Source: Streptomyces sp. NBC_01283
Lineage (GTDB): Bacteria; Actinomycetota; Actinomycetes; Streptomycetales; Streptomycetaceae
NCBI RefSeq assembly: GCF_041435335.1
Contig: NZ_CP108430.1
Span: 4,866,001-4,930,000 of the forward strand
Direction of reading: 5' to 3'
DNA: 64,000 bases
Each line of letters opens with the position of its first letter. Within the stretch, counting starts at the first letter, position 1. Position numbers and translations under genes: made by a program. The notes beneath the pieces were generated by a model. It did no database searches. It was not told where the DNA came from and saw only the letters and a program-made list of their open reading frames with translations. Positions 23,788 to 31,916 of this stretch are shown piece by piece.

Positions 23788-24887
23788 CAGTTGTACCCGC
23801 CTTCCATCGGCTTGGCCGGGGCCCCGCCCTGCTGGCGCTTCGCCTCGCGTGAGAGCGCGGTACGGATGTACGGCTCGGCGACGACGAGGCGGCGGTGGCG
23901 CTCCAAGTACTCGGCGATCTCGCGGGCCTTGGCGTCCGGGCCGAGAGTGGATGCGGCCTCAACGACGGCGGCCTCCAACGTCACGGCCTCCAGCGCGGCG
24001 ACCTGCAGCGCATCAGCCGCATCCGGTCGATGCACCTCGTACTCCGGTGGCCGCTCCCCGAGGACCAGGGCGACCTGTACGGAGTCGATGACGACGCCGT
24101 AGCCGACGAGCAGGGAGGCGAGTTCGGCGGGCGTCATATCCGGCTGCGCATCACGTGCGATCCGCACCGCATCCGCCGGGTCCATCTCGGCGAAGCGGCG
24201 CCGCAGAACGGCCTGCGCCGACCGGTCGGGACTGGCCTTCGCCGTGAGGGTCTGTCGTCCGTACATGCCGCCGAGGGCGGTGTCGGCGCCGTCACGGATG
24301 CGGATGCGCTGCACGTCGACGAGTTCGGCGCCGAGCTGGGCGTCGCCCTGGCCGACCTTCTCGGCCAGCGTCCAGCTGTCGCGCAGCGCCTTGTTGCGGG
24401 TCTCCTCGTCGGGGTGGTGCTGGGCGACGGCCTGCTGGTACGCGATCTGCTGGACGGCGTCGGCGTTGCGGCGCATCTGCTCCGCATCCACACCGGTGCG
24501 GTAGATGGTGACGCGGCGGGCGATCAGGCCGAGGCCCTCGGCGGCGCCGGACATCGCCATCGGGGTCAGCCCGTAGACGATGGCCTCGCCTGTGGTGCGG
24601 GCGATGGTGACGCCTGTGGCGCAGGCTCCGACGGGGGCGAGCCACAGGCCGAGGCGGACGACCTTCGGTGAGGCCTGGCCGAGCATGGTCAGGCACAGCA
24701 TCGTCAGCGCGAGGACGAGGGCCAGGCCCTCGCCGGCGGCGACGACACCGGCGGCGGTGGCGCCGCGGTGGAACTGGGCTGCGACGTTGGTGTAGGTGCC
24801 CCAGCCTCCGAAGCCTCCGACGGCGATCATGAGAACGGTCGCGACGGACAGGACGGTGATCTGCCAGGCGTTCAGGGTGCGCGTCAC
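23787..24887 (-). CDS. SpdB-like membrane protein with long cytosolic domain
   Basis: 366 residues. Four membrane helices fall in the first 150 (ITVLSVATVLMIAVGGFGGW; AGVVAAGEGLALVLALTMLC; VVRLGLWLAPVGACATGVTI; IVYGLTPMAMSGAAEGLGLI). A helical cytosolic region follows (MRRNADAVQQIAYQQAVAQH). The layout resembles spread (Spd) proteins of Streptomyces conjugative elements and DUF2637-like proteins; that match is from memory. The GTG start overlaps the previous stop (GTGA). An earlier in-frame start at 25268 is rejected because it overlaps the DUF6907-like gene. Confidence 0.6.
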   Translation of the reverse strand: MTRTLNAWQITVLSVATVLMIAVGGFGGWGTYTNVAAQFHRGATAAGVVAAGEGLALVLALTMLCLTMLGQASPKVVRLGLWLAPVGACATGVTIARTTGEAIVYGLTPMAMSGAAEGLGLIARRVTIYRTGVDAEQMRRNADAVQQIAYQQAVAQHHPDEETRNKALRDSWTLAEKVGQGDAQLGAELVDVQRIRIRDGADTALGGMYGRQTLTAKASPDRSAQAVLRRRFAEMDPADAVRIARDAQPDMTPAELASLLVGYGVVIDSVQVALVLGERPPEYEVHRPDAADALQVAALEAVTLEAAVVEAASTLGPDAKAREIAEYLERHRRLVVAEPYIRTALSREAKRQQGGAPAKPMEGGYN

Positions 24888-25261
24888 TGGCCACCTCCGC
24901 GCAGCCGCTCGGCCTCGTCGGCGAGCTGGTCGATGCGGTCGAGGTGGAGGCGGGTGATGCGGGTGAACGCCCGGACGGTGTCGGGGTCGTAGGAGGCGAC
25001 GGTCCCGGCGACGTCGATGGCGACGAGCGGGAGCGGCTCGTGGTGGATGACGCCGTAGGGCGCGGTGGTGATCCACGCCTGGAGGTAGGCGAGGGCCGTG
25101 TCTCCCGTTTCGATGTACGCGGCGATCTCGGGCCCGTTGTGGACGATGTCGGGCTTGAACTGGGCGCCGCTGTGGGCGTCGACGCACCACGTGGGCTCGT
25201 CGATGTCCAGGGCTTGGGTGGTGAGGACCGTAACGGTGACGGTGCGGGGCTCGGCGTTCAT
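24884..25261 (-). CDS. DUF6907-like protein
   Basis: 125 residues. The motif TWCVDAHSGAQFKPDIVHNG and the following two-strand, one-helix pattern match proteins annotated DUF6907 that are frequent in Streptomyces mobile elements; this is from memory. Start overlaps the previous stop. Function unknown. Confidence 0.6.
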   Translation of the reverse strand: MNAEPRTVTVTVLTTQALDIDEPTWCVDAHSGAQFKPDIVHNGPEIAAYIETGDTALAYLQAWITTAPYGVIHHEPLPLVAIDVAGTVASYDPDTVRAFTRITRLHLDRIDQLADEAERLRGGGQ

Positions 25262-25737
25262 CGGCCACCGCCGAGCGTGCGGTAGTCGAAGCGCGTGCCG
25301 CAGCGGCGGCCGCTGGGCGAAGGCATCGAGTAGGGCGTCATCCCGCGGAGCCAGTCCGTGCGGGCGGTGGTGGCGTGCTCGTCACAGGCGTAGACCGTGA
25401 GGTCCAGGCTGCCGTGGGCAAGGCCGTCGCGGGGGCTGTACCCCTCGATGAGCGCAGCGGCGGGAGCGCCACAGCCGGGACCGATGGGCTCGTAGGGCTC
25501 GACGGGCGGCGGGCGCAATGCCTCGTTGTCGAGGGCAGCGCGGTCGATGCCTCGCAGGAGGATACGCAGGGCCTCGGCGAGCAGGCCATGGGCCTGCGCC
25601 GTGTTGGCGGCCTGGCCGTAGTCGACGGTGCCGTAGGTGCCGAGCATGCGGCGCGCCACGGTGATCGCGGCGGGGAGCTCACTCGGGTACGTGTGGGTGG
25701 TGTCGCCCGCGTGCGGGGACATGGAAAGATCGGCCAT
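25258..25737 (-). CDS. Phage hypothetical protein
   Basis: 159 residues. A helical N-terminal half (PSELPAAITVARRMLGTYGT, LLAEALRILLRGIDRA) and a C-terminal half with two or three cysteines and a conserved-looking ACDEHATTARTDWLRGM string. The stop is coupled to the next gene. Similar ACDEHA.. strings occur in actinobacterial mobile-element proteins of unknown role. Confidence 0.55.
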   Translation of the reverse strand: MADLSMSPHAGDTTHTYPSELPAAITVARRMLGTYGTVDYGQAANTAQAHGLLAEALRILLRGIDRAALDNEALRPPPVEPYEPIGPGCGAPAAALIEGYSPRDGLAHGSLDLTVYACDEHATTARTDWLRGMTPYSMPSPSGRRCGTRFDYRTLGGGR

Positions 25738-25832
25738 GCCGACTCCTGGTCTAGTCAGGATGTTCGGTAGGGGTCGGGCGACGCGCGCGCCTCGGGTGTT
25801 CCACCACCCGGGAGCTGTCGTCCGGCCCCGCT

Positions 25833-26078
25833 CTATTCGGTTGAGTACTTCTTGATCGCGTCGTTGATGACGGTGTAGCTACGGCCGCGATCCTTGGCGA
25901 CCGCGTAGGAACTGCCGAGCTCTTTCTTGCCGTCGGCGAGCGCCTTCCCCCGCCGTTTCAGGGCTTCGGCCAGCTGCGATTGGAGCTGTTCCACCAGCTC
26001 GTCCTCACGTTGGAACCGAACCCGCCAGGGTTCTTCGGTCACAAGCAGCACGCTATCACGGCCCCCCGTGATAGTCAC
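25833..26078 (-). CDS. Short basic phage protein
   Basis: 81 residues from the GTG at 26078, which overlaps the preceding stop (GTGA); the GTG at 26090 is the alternative. A short beta start (GRDSVLLVTEEPWRVRFQRE) is followed by a helical, lysine-rich part (LQSQLAEALKRRGKALADGK). Might bind nucleic acid; no family recognised. Confidence 0.55.
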   Translation of the reverse strand: MTITGGRDSVLLVTEEPWRVRFQREDELVEQLQSQLAEALKRRGKALADGKKELGSSYAVAKDRGRSYTVINDAIKKYSTE

Positions 26079-26701
26079 GATGACTCGCACGGTTGAAGCG
26101 CCTTCAGCATCAGGAAGTCGCGGGACTCGTACACGCACGTGCACCAGGGGCAGACGATCCGCGTCTCGCCGGTGCGGTGACGCAGCACAGCACCGCAGAG
26201 GGCCCCGGACGGGTCGATGGCCACGCACTGCCCGATCCGCCGGCCGCGATCGGGCAGTGCGCCCAGGATGGACAGGGCGGCGCCTTCCATCTCGCGCACC
26301 TCACGGGCCAGTTCGCCAGCGGCCGGGTAGCTCGCGGCGATCCATTCCAGGCTCATGCCCAGCCACCGGGAGGCGGCCAAGACGCGATGCTCGACGGTGC
26401 CCCCGATGGCGGGCGGACCCCAGCCGCGTTCGTGCTGGACGTCGGAGCGCCACGACTCGAGGACCAAGGCGATGCCTCCGAATCGGAGATCGAGGGCCGC
26501 CTCGTCCACGGGCATCCGGGATCCGGCCGGGCCGCTGGACACGCGGTCGCCGGGCGGCGTGCTGGCGGGGGCGAGGAACGCGCCCAGAGCGTCGTACAGC
26601 TTCGGCATGCGGTCGAGGCGCTCGGCCAGGGCGAGCGTGTCGCCGGGGCAGAGGTGCCCGTGCTCGAGGTCGCGTTCGCAGAGCCCGCAGCTGGCGCTCA
26701 C
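26075..26701 (-). CDS. Zinc-binding phage protein
   Basis: 208 residues. An N-terminal CGLCERDLEHGHLC cluster and a C-terminal zinc ribbon (QCVAIDPSGALCGAVLRHRT, then IVCPWCTC) bracket a helical middle. This arrangement is common among hypothetical proteins in Streptomyces phages near the replication gene. The GTG overlaps the preceding small gene's stop. Probable nucleic-acid-associated function, unproven. Confidence 0.65.
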   Translation of the reverse strand: MSASCGLCERDLEHGHLCPGDTLALAERLDRMPKLYDALGAFLAPASTPPGDRVSSGPAGSRMPVDEAALDLRFGGIALVLESWRSDVQHERGWGPPAIGGTVEHRVLAASRWLGMSLEWIAASYPAAGELAREVREMEGAALSILGALPDRGRRIGQCVAIDPSGALCGAVLRHRTGETRIVCPWCTCVYESRDFLMLKALQPCESS

Positions 26702-26865
26702 GCGTTGGCCCGCTTCTGTGCGGCTTCGAGCTCGGCTTCGTGGGCTCGCAGTGTCTTGCGGGCGCGACGGTCGTCGAGGACGGCGAAGGTGATCTGCACG
26801 AGCAGCATGAGCTGCATGCCGATCCCGACCCCGAGGGCGAGTAGTTGGATCTCGTGGTTGCTCAT
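26698..26865 (-). CDS. Small membrane-anchored coiled protein
   Basis: 55 residues: MSNHEIQLLALGVGIGMQLM opens a single membrane helix (about 7-30), followed by a charged helix (RRARKTLRAHEAELEAAQKR). GGAGG lies 9 bases upstream of the ATG. The stop overlaps the next start (GTGA). It is the first gene after the repeat-rich origin-like region. Confidence 0.6.
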   Translation of the reverse strand: MSNHEIQLLALGVGIGMQLMLLVQITFAVLDDRRARKTLRAHEAELEAAQKRANA

Positions 26866-26898
26866 GAGGCTTACCTCCTGCGGTGTGCGATCCCGGAA

Positions 26899-27124
26899 GG
26901 GGGGACAGGGGGGGGACAGGGGGGACGCTGTTTGTCCCCCCCTCCCTCGCGCGGTACGCGAGTCAAGTAATTAGTGATCTTGATTTCTTATATATGCAGG
27001 TCACGGGCTTACTTGCGCCTGCAATAGTTGAGATGCGGAACCAATTTGGGTGTCCCCCCGGGGTGGGGGGGGACAAAAGCTGTCCCCCCGTCCCCCCTGT
27101 CCCCCCCCTCACGACGGGGGGACA
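26899..27124. repeat. GGGGGACA repeat cluster around an AT-rich core, candidate replication origin
   Basis: At least eight copies of GGGGGACA or its complement occur: plus orientation at 26899-26907, 26908-26918, 27065-27075, 27116-27124; minus at 26933-26942, 27051-27059, 27081-27089, 27098-27108. GGGGGACG and GTCCCCCC variants are interspersed. Between the two clusters lies the most AT-rich stretch of the window (about 26963-26998, including TTATATATGCAGG). It immediately follows the PrimPol-helicase gene, whose last codons contain one repeat. This is the architecture of an iteron origin. Confidence 0.6.
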
Positions 27125-29814
27125 GGACCCGGGGCGAACTTCCCGTCCCCCTCGACGACCCACTCCCGCAGCACGGCGTAGGCGAAGGCATCCGGCAGAT
27201 ACTTCTTGTCCCGCCCCGCCGTCCGGCCCCGCACCGCCTTGCGTGCCTGAGGGCCGCTCTCACGGACCAACACAGCGAGCCGGGTCGCAAGCCGTTCGAC
27301 GGCCTTGTCCGCCCGCGCGTCGTCGGCCAGCTGCTTCGCGTGGTCGACGCGCACCTCTTCCTCGATGCGGGCCTTCGTGCGCTTCTCCTGCTCCGCACGG
27401 CGCTGGTCCTCGCTGTACTGCAGGATCGCGTCGCGAGTGGCGCACGAGGCGCCCCAGAGGATGCGGGCGAGGTGCCAGTCCTCGGCGTTCACGTGCCGAC
27501 GACCGGCGAGGATCGCCAGGAGGGAAGCGACCTTCACGCGCATGACCGGGGCCTGGGAGTCGTAGGGGTTCCGGTCGGCGGCGGGCGCCTGCCCTCGCGC
27601 CTTGGCAAGGTCGGCGGCGCGCAACTCCGTCTTGATGGCCTCATCGAAGCTGACCAGGACGTACCCGCTCGCCTCGTCGCCAGCCGGGGCAGAGACCGCG
27701 GCCTGCCACGCGGTCAGTTCCCCAGGCCACGGCGGCTGTTCGTCGGGGATGGACGGGTCAACAACCTGCACCCACAGGAACCGCTGCGGTGTGCCCTCGG
27801 CAACTTCCTCGAACAGCGGAGCCACGGTCTCCGGCTGAAAGCCGACGAGCAGGCCGAGACTGTAGGAGCCGCCAGGGATGTACCGGCTGGTGTCCTTGGA
27901 GGCGTTGGTCTGCCCCAAGGTCTGGCCGACTGCGGCGCTGCGGAGCGTCTCCCCCAGGGTCGACCCTGAGCGTTCCTTCATCAGCCGCGTGAGCGTGGCG
28001 CCCTCGTCGACGTAGAAGAACGCGTTGTGGCGGACCTGCCTGCGGACCGTGCGGGTGACGGGCGTCGCCGTCCCGCCCCTGCCCCGCTGGACCTCGCCGG
28101 TCTCCTCCTCGACGGTGCCCATGAAGACCTCGGCGAGGCCTTCGCCAGAACCGAGAGGCAAGCCGTCACGGAAGTCGAGGCCTGTCGGTGCGGGCATGAG
28201 CCGGTCGGCGACCTCAACGCCCGTGGACTTGCCGATGCCGGACGGTCCGATGATCCCGCCGAACAGGTTCAGCGAGGCGTACCCGGCGACACCGGTGTCC
28301 GCACGGATGCGGTGAGAGACCATGGCCGACAAGCGAGTCAGCACAGAGAGAAGAGCGACGTCGCCGGACCTGCTGCGCGAGTGCCCGGCCTGCCGGATCT
28401 GCCGCAGCTCCGGCCGGGCGGCGTAGAACTCCTCGGGAATCTGCCCCGGGATGGGGGCGGGTCCGGCCGTCTCGCCCTCGTCGGCCGGCCCCGGGTCGGG
28501 CTCGTCGCCGAAGTCGGCCCACATCTCGTCGTCCACTGGCGGGCGCGCGGGCGGCACGTCGTGGCGCGGCGCGGACGGTGGGCGGCAGTGCTGCCGTACC
28601 CGGGTGAGGACGGCCGTCGGAAGGGAGCGGGCGGCGGCGTGGGCGTCCTGGTCGAAGGCGGCGCGCAGTACGTCGAGCGTTGCTTCCCGCTCGTTGCCGC
28701 CGTAGTGGATGTGCGCCCACAGGGTGGGGACGGTGAGCTTGCGGCCCATGGGCTGCTGCCCGACCGGGAGCCCGGACCTCTCCGACCAGTTGACGGCGAC
28801 GTGGTCGTCGCAGACGAGACTGTGGTCGCTGTCCGCTGCGCCCTCGGCCCCGGCGGGGCGAAGCCACTTTTCGCGGCCGTCCGCGGCTGTGCCGCGGTAT
28901 GTCCACCCGGCGGGTTCAAGGATGTCGCGGAACGTGATCTCGCTGGCGAGGATGTCGAAGACGCTCGTCCCGCCGCCTGAGCGGGGGAACGCCGAGCGCC
29001 GCGGCGGGGGCGGCGCGGTAGTCGTGCGGCCGGTCCTGGCGTCGTGCCGGGCCCGCTTCTCTGCGGCGGCCTTCTCCAATAGGACGCGCGCGTCCGGCTC
29101 CAGGCGGGCCACGGCCTCCCGCATGACGGCCAGATCTACGGGCGCGGCCGTGCCGGGCAGGCTGGCCGTCGGGCGCGGTTCCGCCTTCCGGTTGACCGTC
29201 CCGGGTACGCGCATGAGCCGGTCGAGGTTGCCGATCTGGGTGTCCCACGAGCAGCCGTGCGAGTACGCGGACGCGCCGAGGACGGCCTGCAGACCCATGG
29301 TGAACTGCTCGATGGCCGCGCGGTCCTCGTCGTTGCTGATGACGTAGGGCTCGGCGAGTGCCCAGATGGGGTTGTAGCCGCCGCCTGAGTGCCACCATCC
29401 GCTGGGCTCGGGCAGGCCGGACGCGGCGACGATCTCGCGGACGTGGTCGGCGTCGGCCGGGTGTGGCATGTCGTCGAGGCCGGGCTTGTGGCCGGTCGTG
29501 CCGTAGTCGCCGTCCGCCCACAGGAACGTCACTCCGTGCGCGAGGTCCTTACCGCCTCGTCCCTCTGCGGGACGCTCGCGGAGGGTGGTGACCTGCGCGT
29601 AGATGCCTTTCGGGGACCGTGCGTCGAGCTCGGCGACGTACCGCGTGGCGGCCGCGATGCCGGGCTCGTCGGTGGTGAAGCGGCGGCCCGCCCACCCGTC
29701 TTTGTCCGAGCAGATGCTGAGCAGGCCGGGCACGTCCTGGAAGTGGTAGGCCAGCGAGGCGCGGACCAGCTGCTCGTCGATGACGAGGTGCTCGGCGGGC
29801 GGGGCCTGGGTCAC
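27109..29814 (-). CDS. PrimPol/superfamily 3-like replication protein
   Basis: 901 residues. The N-terminal primase-polymerase part (about 90-240) has DxD catalytic motif WADGDYG (Asp101, Asp103), SGWWHSGGGYNPIWAL and LDRLMRVPGTVNRK, all typical of archaeo-eukaryotic PrimPol. The C-terminal part is a DUF3987-like ATPase with Walker A GPSGIGKST near residue 525 and FFYVDEGATLTRL as Walker B. It would prime and unwind phage DNA. The GTG overlaps the previous stop (GTGA). The repeat-rich region directly downstream is the likely origin. Confidence 0.82.
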   Translation of the reverse strand: MTQAPPAEHLVIDEQLVRASLAYHFQDVPGLLSICSDKDGWAGRRFTTDEPGIAAATRYVAELDARSPKGIYAQVTTLRERPAEGRGGKDLAHGVTFLWADGDYGTTGHKPGLDDMPHPADADHVREIVAASGLPEPSGWWHSGGGYNPIWALAEPYVISNDEDRAAIEQFTMGLQAVLGASAYSHGCSWDTQIGNLDRLMRVPGTVNRKAEPRPTASLPGTAAPVDLAVMREAVARLEPDARVLLEKAAAEKRARHDARTGRTTTAPPPPRRSAFPRSGGGTSVFDILASEITFRDILEPAGWTYRGTAADGREKWLRPAGAEGAADSDHSLVCDDHVAVNWSERSGLPVGQQPMGRKLTVPTLWAHIHYGGNEREATLDVLRAAFDQDAHAAARSLPTAVLTRVRQHCRPPSAPRHDVPPARPPVDDEMWADFGDEPDPGPADEGETAGPAPIPGQIPEEFYAARPELRQIRQAGHSRSRSGDVALLSVLTRLSAMVSHRIRADTGVAGYASLNLFGGIIGPSGIGKSTGVEVADRLMPAPTGLDFRDGLPLGSGEGLAEVFMGTVEEETGEVQRGRGGTATPVTRTVRRQVRHNAFFYVDEGATLTRLMKERSGSTLGETLRSAAVGQTLGQTNASKDTSRYIPGGSYSLGLLVGFQPETVAPLFEEVAEGTPQRFLWVQVVDPSIPDEQPPWPGELTAWQAAVSAPAGDEASGYVLVSFDEAIKTELRAADLAKARGQAPAADRNPYDSQAPVMRVKVASLLAILAGRRHVNAEDWHLARILWGASCATRDAILQYSEDQRRAEQEKRTKARIEEEVRVDHAKQLADDARADKAVERLATRLAVLVRESGPQARKAVRGRTAGRDKKYLPDAFAYAVLREWVVEGDGKFAPGPVPPS

Positions 29815-30110
29815 TGCTGCACCGCCGGGAAGTAGTAGGTGCCCGTGGGCTGGGCGACGCAGCGCGAGTGCCGGGGGCAGAGGCGCGGCTTGTCGGCGAG
29901 GCCGGCGGGGTGGATGTGCTGGTGGTCGCAGAACGGGCAGTCGACGACGAGGAGAGCGCGCTGCTCGCCGTCGTCGGCCTGGGTGTCGCGGTAGGCGACG
30001 AGGCGCGCGGCGGCTGAGCGCATGCCGAGGTGGGCCCGTGGTGGCCGGGTCTCCGTGTCCTGCTCTGTGTCCTCCCCGAAGAGCGAGAGGACAGTGGTGG
30101 TGCTGTTCAC
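29811..30110 (-). CDS. Small zinc-finger-like protein
   Basis: 99 residues. CPFCDHQHIHPAG, then LCPRHSRC, suggests a zinc site. The GTG at 30110 is preceded by a leader GTAGAAGAGAGCACG identical to one at 31265. It is coupled to the replication gene downstream. Probably an accessory replication or regulatory factor; family not recognised. Confidence 0.6.
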   Translation of the reverse strand: MNSTTTVLSLFGEDTEQDTETRPPRAHLGMRSAAARLVAYRDTQADDGEQRALLVVDCPFCDHQHIHPAGLADKPRLCPRHSRCVAQPTGTYYFPAVQQ

Positions 30111-30160
30111 GAACGTGCTCTCTTCTACGAGCGGGACCAGTGGTGTTCGTGAGTGCGCGT

Positions 30161-30190
30161 GCGGCCCCGGGCCTGGGGACCCGGGGCCGC
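30161..30190 (-). terminator. Perfect GC hairpin ending the first early operon
   Basis: An 11-bp perfect stem (30161-30171 with 30180-30190), loop of eight, 17 bases past the stop of the 144-residue gene. It separates the switch-proximal genes from the replication operon. Confidence 0.7.
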
Positions 30191-30207
30191 GTCGCGCTTC
30201 CCCTGGC

Positions 30208-30642
30208 TTAGCCGGGGGGTAGGGCGGCGATCATGCAGGCGTGGTCTGCGCAGATCTGGGCGAGTTCCTCGCGGACCCGTGCGGCGAAGTAGGCGTGCCG
30301 TGTCCCAGCAGAGACGTGGATCTCGATGCGCTGCGCGGAGAGGAAGAACGCTCCGGCGATCGCGCGGGGCAGTCCCGCGTGCTTGCTGATGGCGTCGTCC
30401 GACAGGCGCACGATTGCGGTGTGGCAGTCGCTCGCGCGGATGGTCTGTTCGTACAGGGCGCGGGACACGTCGTCGTGGCTGTCGTACTGGCCGGTGAGGT
30501 CGACGGTCACGACCAGGCGGACGTCAGCGAGCGGGATCTGTACGTGGGGCCTCGGCGCCGTCGGGCGCTCCTCGTCGGGGGAAGGCGCAACGGTCGCGGC
30601 GGGCTCGTCGACCGGCCACTGGCCGGGGCGGTGGGCGGTCAT
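30208..30642 (-). CDS. Early phage protein, unknown
   Basis: 144 residues. A disordered N-terminus is followed by an alpha/beta domain (VRLVVTVDLTGQYDSHDDVS, RIEIHVSAGTRHAYFAAR). The start overlaps the upstream stop (ATGA). Third gene after the repressor and excisionase genes. Family not recognised. Confidence 0.55.
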   Translation of the reverse strand: MTAHRPGQWPVDEPAATVAPSPDEERPTAPRPHVQIPLADVRLVVTVDLTGQYDSHDDVSRALYEQTIRASDCHTAIVRLSDDAISKHAGLPRAIAGAFFLSAQRIEIHVSAGTRHAYFAARVREELAQICADHACMIAALPPG

Positions 30643-31265
30643 GCGCTCGCCTCGTCGGCGTACAGGTCGACCATGGCCCGCAGCGCGCGCACCATCCCGG
30701 CCTTGTCCGGGCTCTTCGCCAGAGCGATACCGACCGCGTCGCAGGCCAGCGAGAACGCGGCGGACGCGGTCTGCTCCGTGTCCGACTCGGTGAACGGCGT
30801 CCGGCTCGGCCGCAGCTCGATCCTGACGCGGCGCTGGTGGGCGACCATGGCGATCATCCGCGTGCGTTCGCCCTTGATCTTCTGGTCGATGCGAGCGAGG
30901 GCGGCCTCTCCATTGCCCTGGCGGAGCATCGTCCTCTCGGCCATGTCGTCGCCCGTGTCCATCAGTTGGCGGACGGCGGCGCTCGCCGCGTGGAACTCGT
31001 CGGGCGCCCAGTCCTCGCTGCCGATGTAGATCACCGGTCGCGGGTTCGAGTCGTTGCTCAGGGCGGCGAACCCGACGTCGAGCAGCTGCACACCGCTCTT
31101 GTCCACGACCTGGTGACCGTGGTTGGAGTGGTCGAAGTGGCCGGACTCGGCCTCGGTGCAAATGCCTGGCCAGTCGGCGCAGGTACCGGGTTGGCGGGGC
31201 TTGTCGGTGCTCTGGGCTCTCGGGTCTGACGTCGTCGTTGACGTCTCGGGGATTACGCTGGTCAT
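30639..31265 (-). CDS. Early phage protein, DUF6907-like
   Basis: 208 residues. The N-terminal half has TCADWPGICTEAESGHFDHS, with Cys, Cys and His resembling the DUF6907 signature also seen at 24884-25261. The C-terminal half is helical and shares ASAAFSLACDAVGIALAKSP with proteins of unknown function. Leader GTAGAAGAGAGCACG is shared with the gene at 29811-30110. Role unknown. Confidence 0.55.
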   Translation of the reverse strand: MTSVIPETSTTTSDPRAQSTDKPRQPGTCADWPGICTEAESGHFDHSNHGHQVVDKSGVQLLDVGFAALSNDSNPRPVIYIGSEDWAPDEFHAASAAVRQLMDTGDDMAERTMLRQGNGEAALARIDQKIKGERTRMIAMVAHQRRVRIELRPSRTPFTESDTEQTASAAFSLACDAVGIALAKSPDKAGMVRALRAMVDLYADEASA

Positions 31266-31279
31266 GAGCGTGCTCTCTT

Positions 31280-31570
31280 CTACTTGCCAGTGGTTGCGGT
31301 AGTGCGCTCGGCAAGCGGGGTCTGGGTTGCAGCCCAGGCCCCGTCGCCGTTGTCCTCGCGGATGCCGAGGAAGGTGATGAGCTCGGCGCGCCGGACCTTC
31401 ATGCAGCGGCCCAGGCGTACGACCTGGACGGGCAGCGAGTCGGTGCGTGCGAGCGAGTAGGCGGTGTCCCTGGAGATGCCGAGAGCGGCGGCCCCGTGGG
31501 GGACGAGGTCAGGCATGGCTGGCAGGGCGAGGACCTGCGCGGCAGTTAGCGGGACGATGCGCTGGCTCAT
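31280..31570 (-). CDS. Probable excisionase / HTH DNA-binding protein
   Basis: 96 residues. HTH pattern PHGAAALGISRDTAYSLART followed by SLPVQVVRLGRCMKVRRAEL, with the wing ending in VRRAELITFLGI, typical of AlpA/excisionase-type winged helix proteins. The start overlaps the stop of the small regulator (ATGA), so both are made together from the leftward switch promoter. It most likely controls excision by the integrase at 32691-34370. Confidence 0.75.
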   Translation of the reverse strand: MSQRIVPLTAAQVLALPAMPDLVPHGAAALGISRDTAYSLARTDSLPVQVVRLGRCMKVRRAELITFLGIREDNGDGAWAATQTPLAERTTATTGK

Positions 31571-31815
31571 GAGGCCCTCGCTTCCGGCTCATGCACGTAG
31601 GGCTTGAGGAGCTGCGACAACTCGCGCAGTTCCAGCACCACGGCGAGGCGGTAGAGCGACTCGATGGAGAGCTGCTTCTCGCCTCGCTCGACCTTGGACA
31701 GGTGACCCGGATCGATCTGGGCTTGTGCTGCGACAGTCCGCAGCCCCATCCCCCTGGCGGTTCTGACTGCCCGCAGCGGTGAGGAGCTGCGCAAGAGTGT
31801 TGAATCAGTGCGCAT
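31567..31815 (-). CDS. Small XRE repressor-type protein (Cro/cI-like)
   Basis: 82 residues from ATG 31815. The XRE HTH is complete (LRAVRTARGMGLRTVAAQAQ, then IDPGHLSKVERGEKQLSIES). The ATG is six bases after a TACTCT -10 box, so the transcript is probably leaderless. It diverges from the larger XRE gene at 31917 and heads the leftward early operon with the excisionase. This arrangement resembles a lambda-like immunity switch; which gene is the maintenance repressor is not settled. Confidence 0.75.
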   Translation of the reverse strand: MRTDSTLLRSSSPLRAVRTARGMGLRTVAAQAQIDPGHLSKVERGEKQLSIESLYRLAVVLELRELSQLLKPYVHEPEARAS

Positions 31816-31821
31816 GGTTGA

Positions 31822-31851
31822 AGAGTAGGCCGCGTGATGGCTGTGGTGCAA
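31822..31851 (-). promoter_or_regulatory. Leftward early promoter, leaderless
   Basis: -35 TTGCAC and -10 TACTCT with an 18-base spacer on the minus strand; the -10 ends six bases before the ATG at 31815. A sigma70-like promoter of HrdB type. Confidence 0.65.
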
Positions 31852-31904
31852 GCGTGACTCGGCATCCATGCACATGGATCCTTCATTGGTGTTGACCCGT
31901 GGGC

Positions 31905-31910
31905 TACAGT
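31905..31910 (+). promoter_or_regulatory. -10 box of the rightward switch promoter, leaderless
   Basis: TACAGT ends six bases before the ATG at 31917, the spacing of actinobacterial leaderless promoters. No good -35 lies at the standard spacing; TTGACC at 31892-31897 is only 7 bases away. Activation or an extended element may be needed. Confidence 0.5.
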
Positions 31911-31916
31911 TAGCGC

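Noticed and set aside
23787..25268. 493-residue version of the SpdB-like protein
   Set aside because: The extra N-terminal part is Arg/His-rich and overlaps the DUF6907-like gene completely; the GTG at 24887 gives a clean start.
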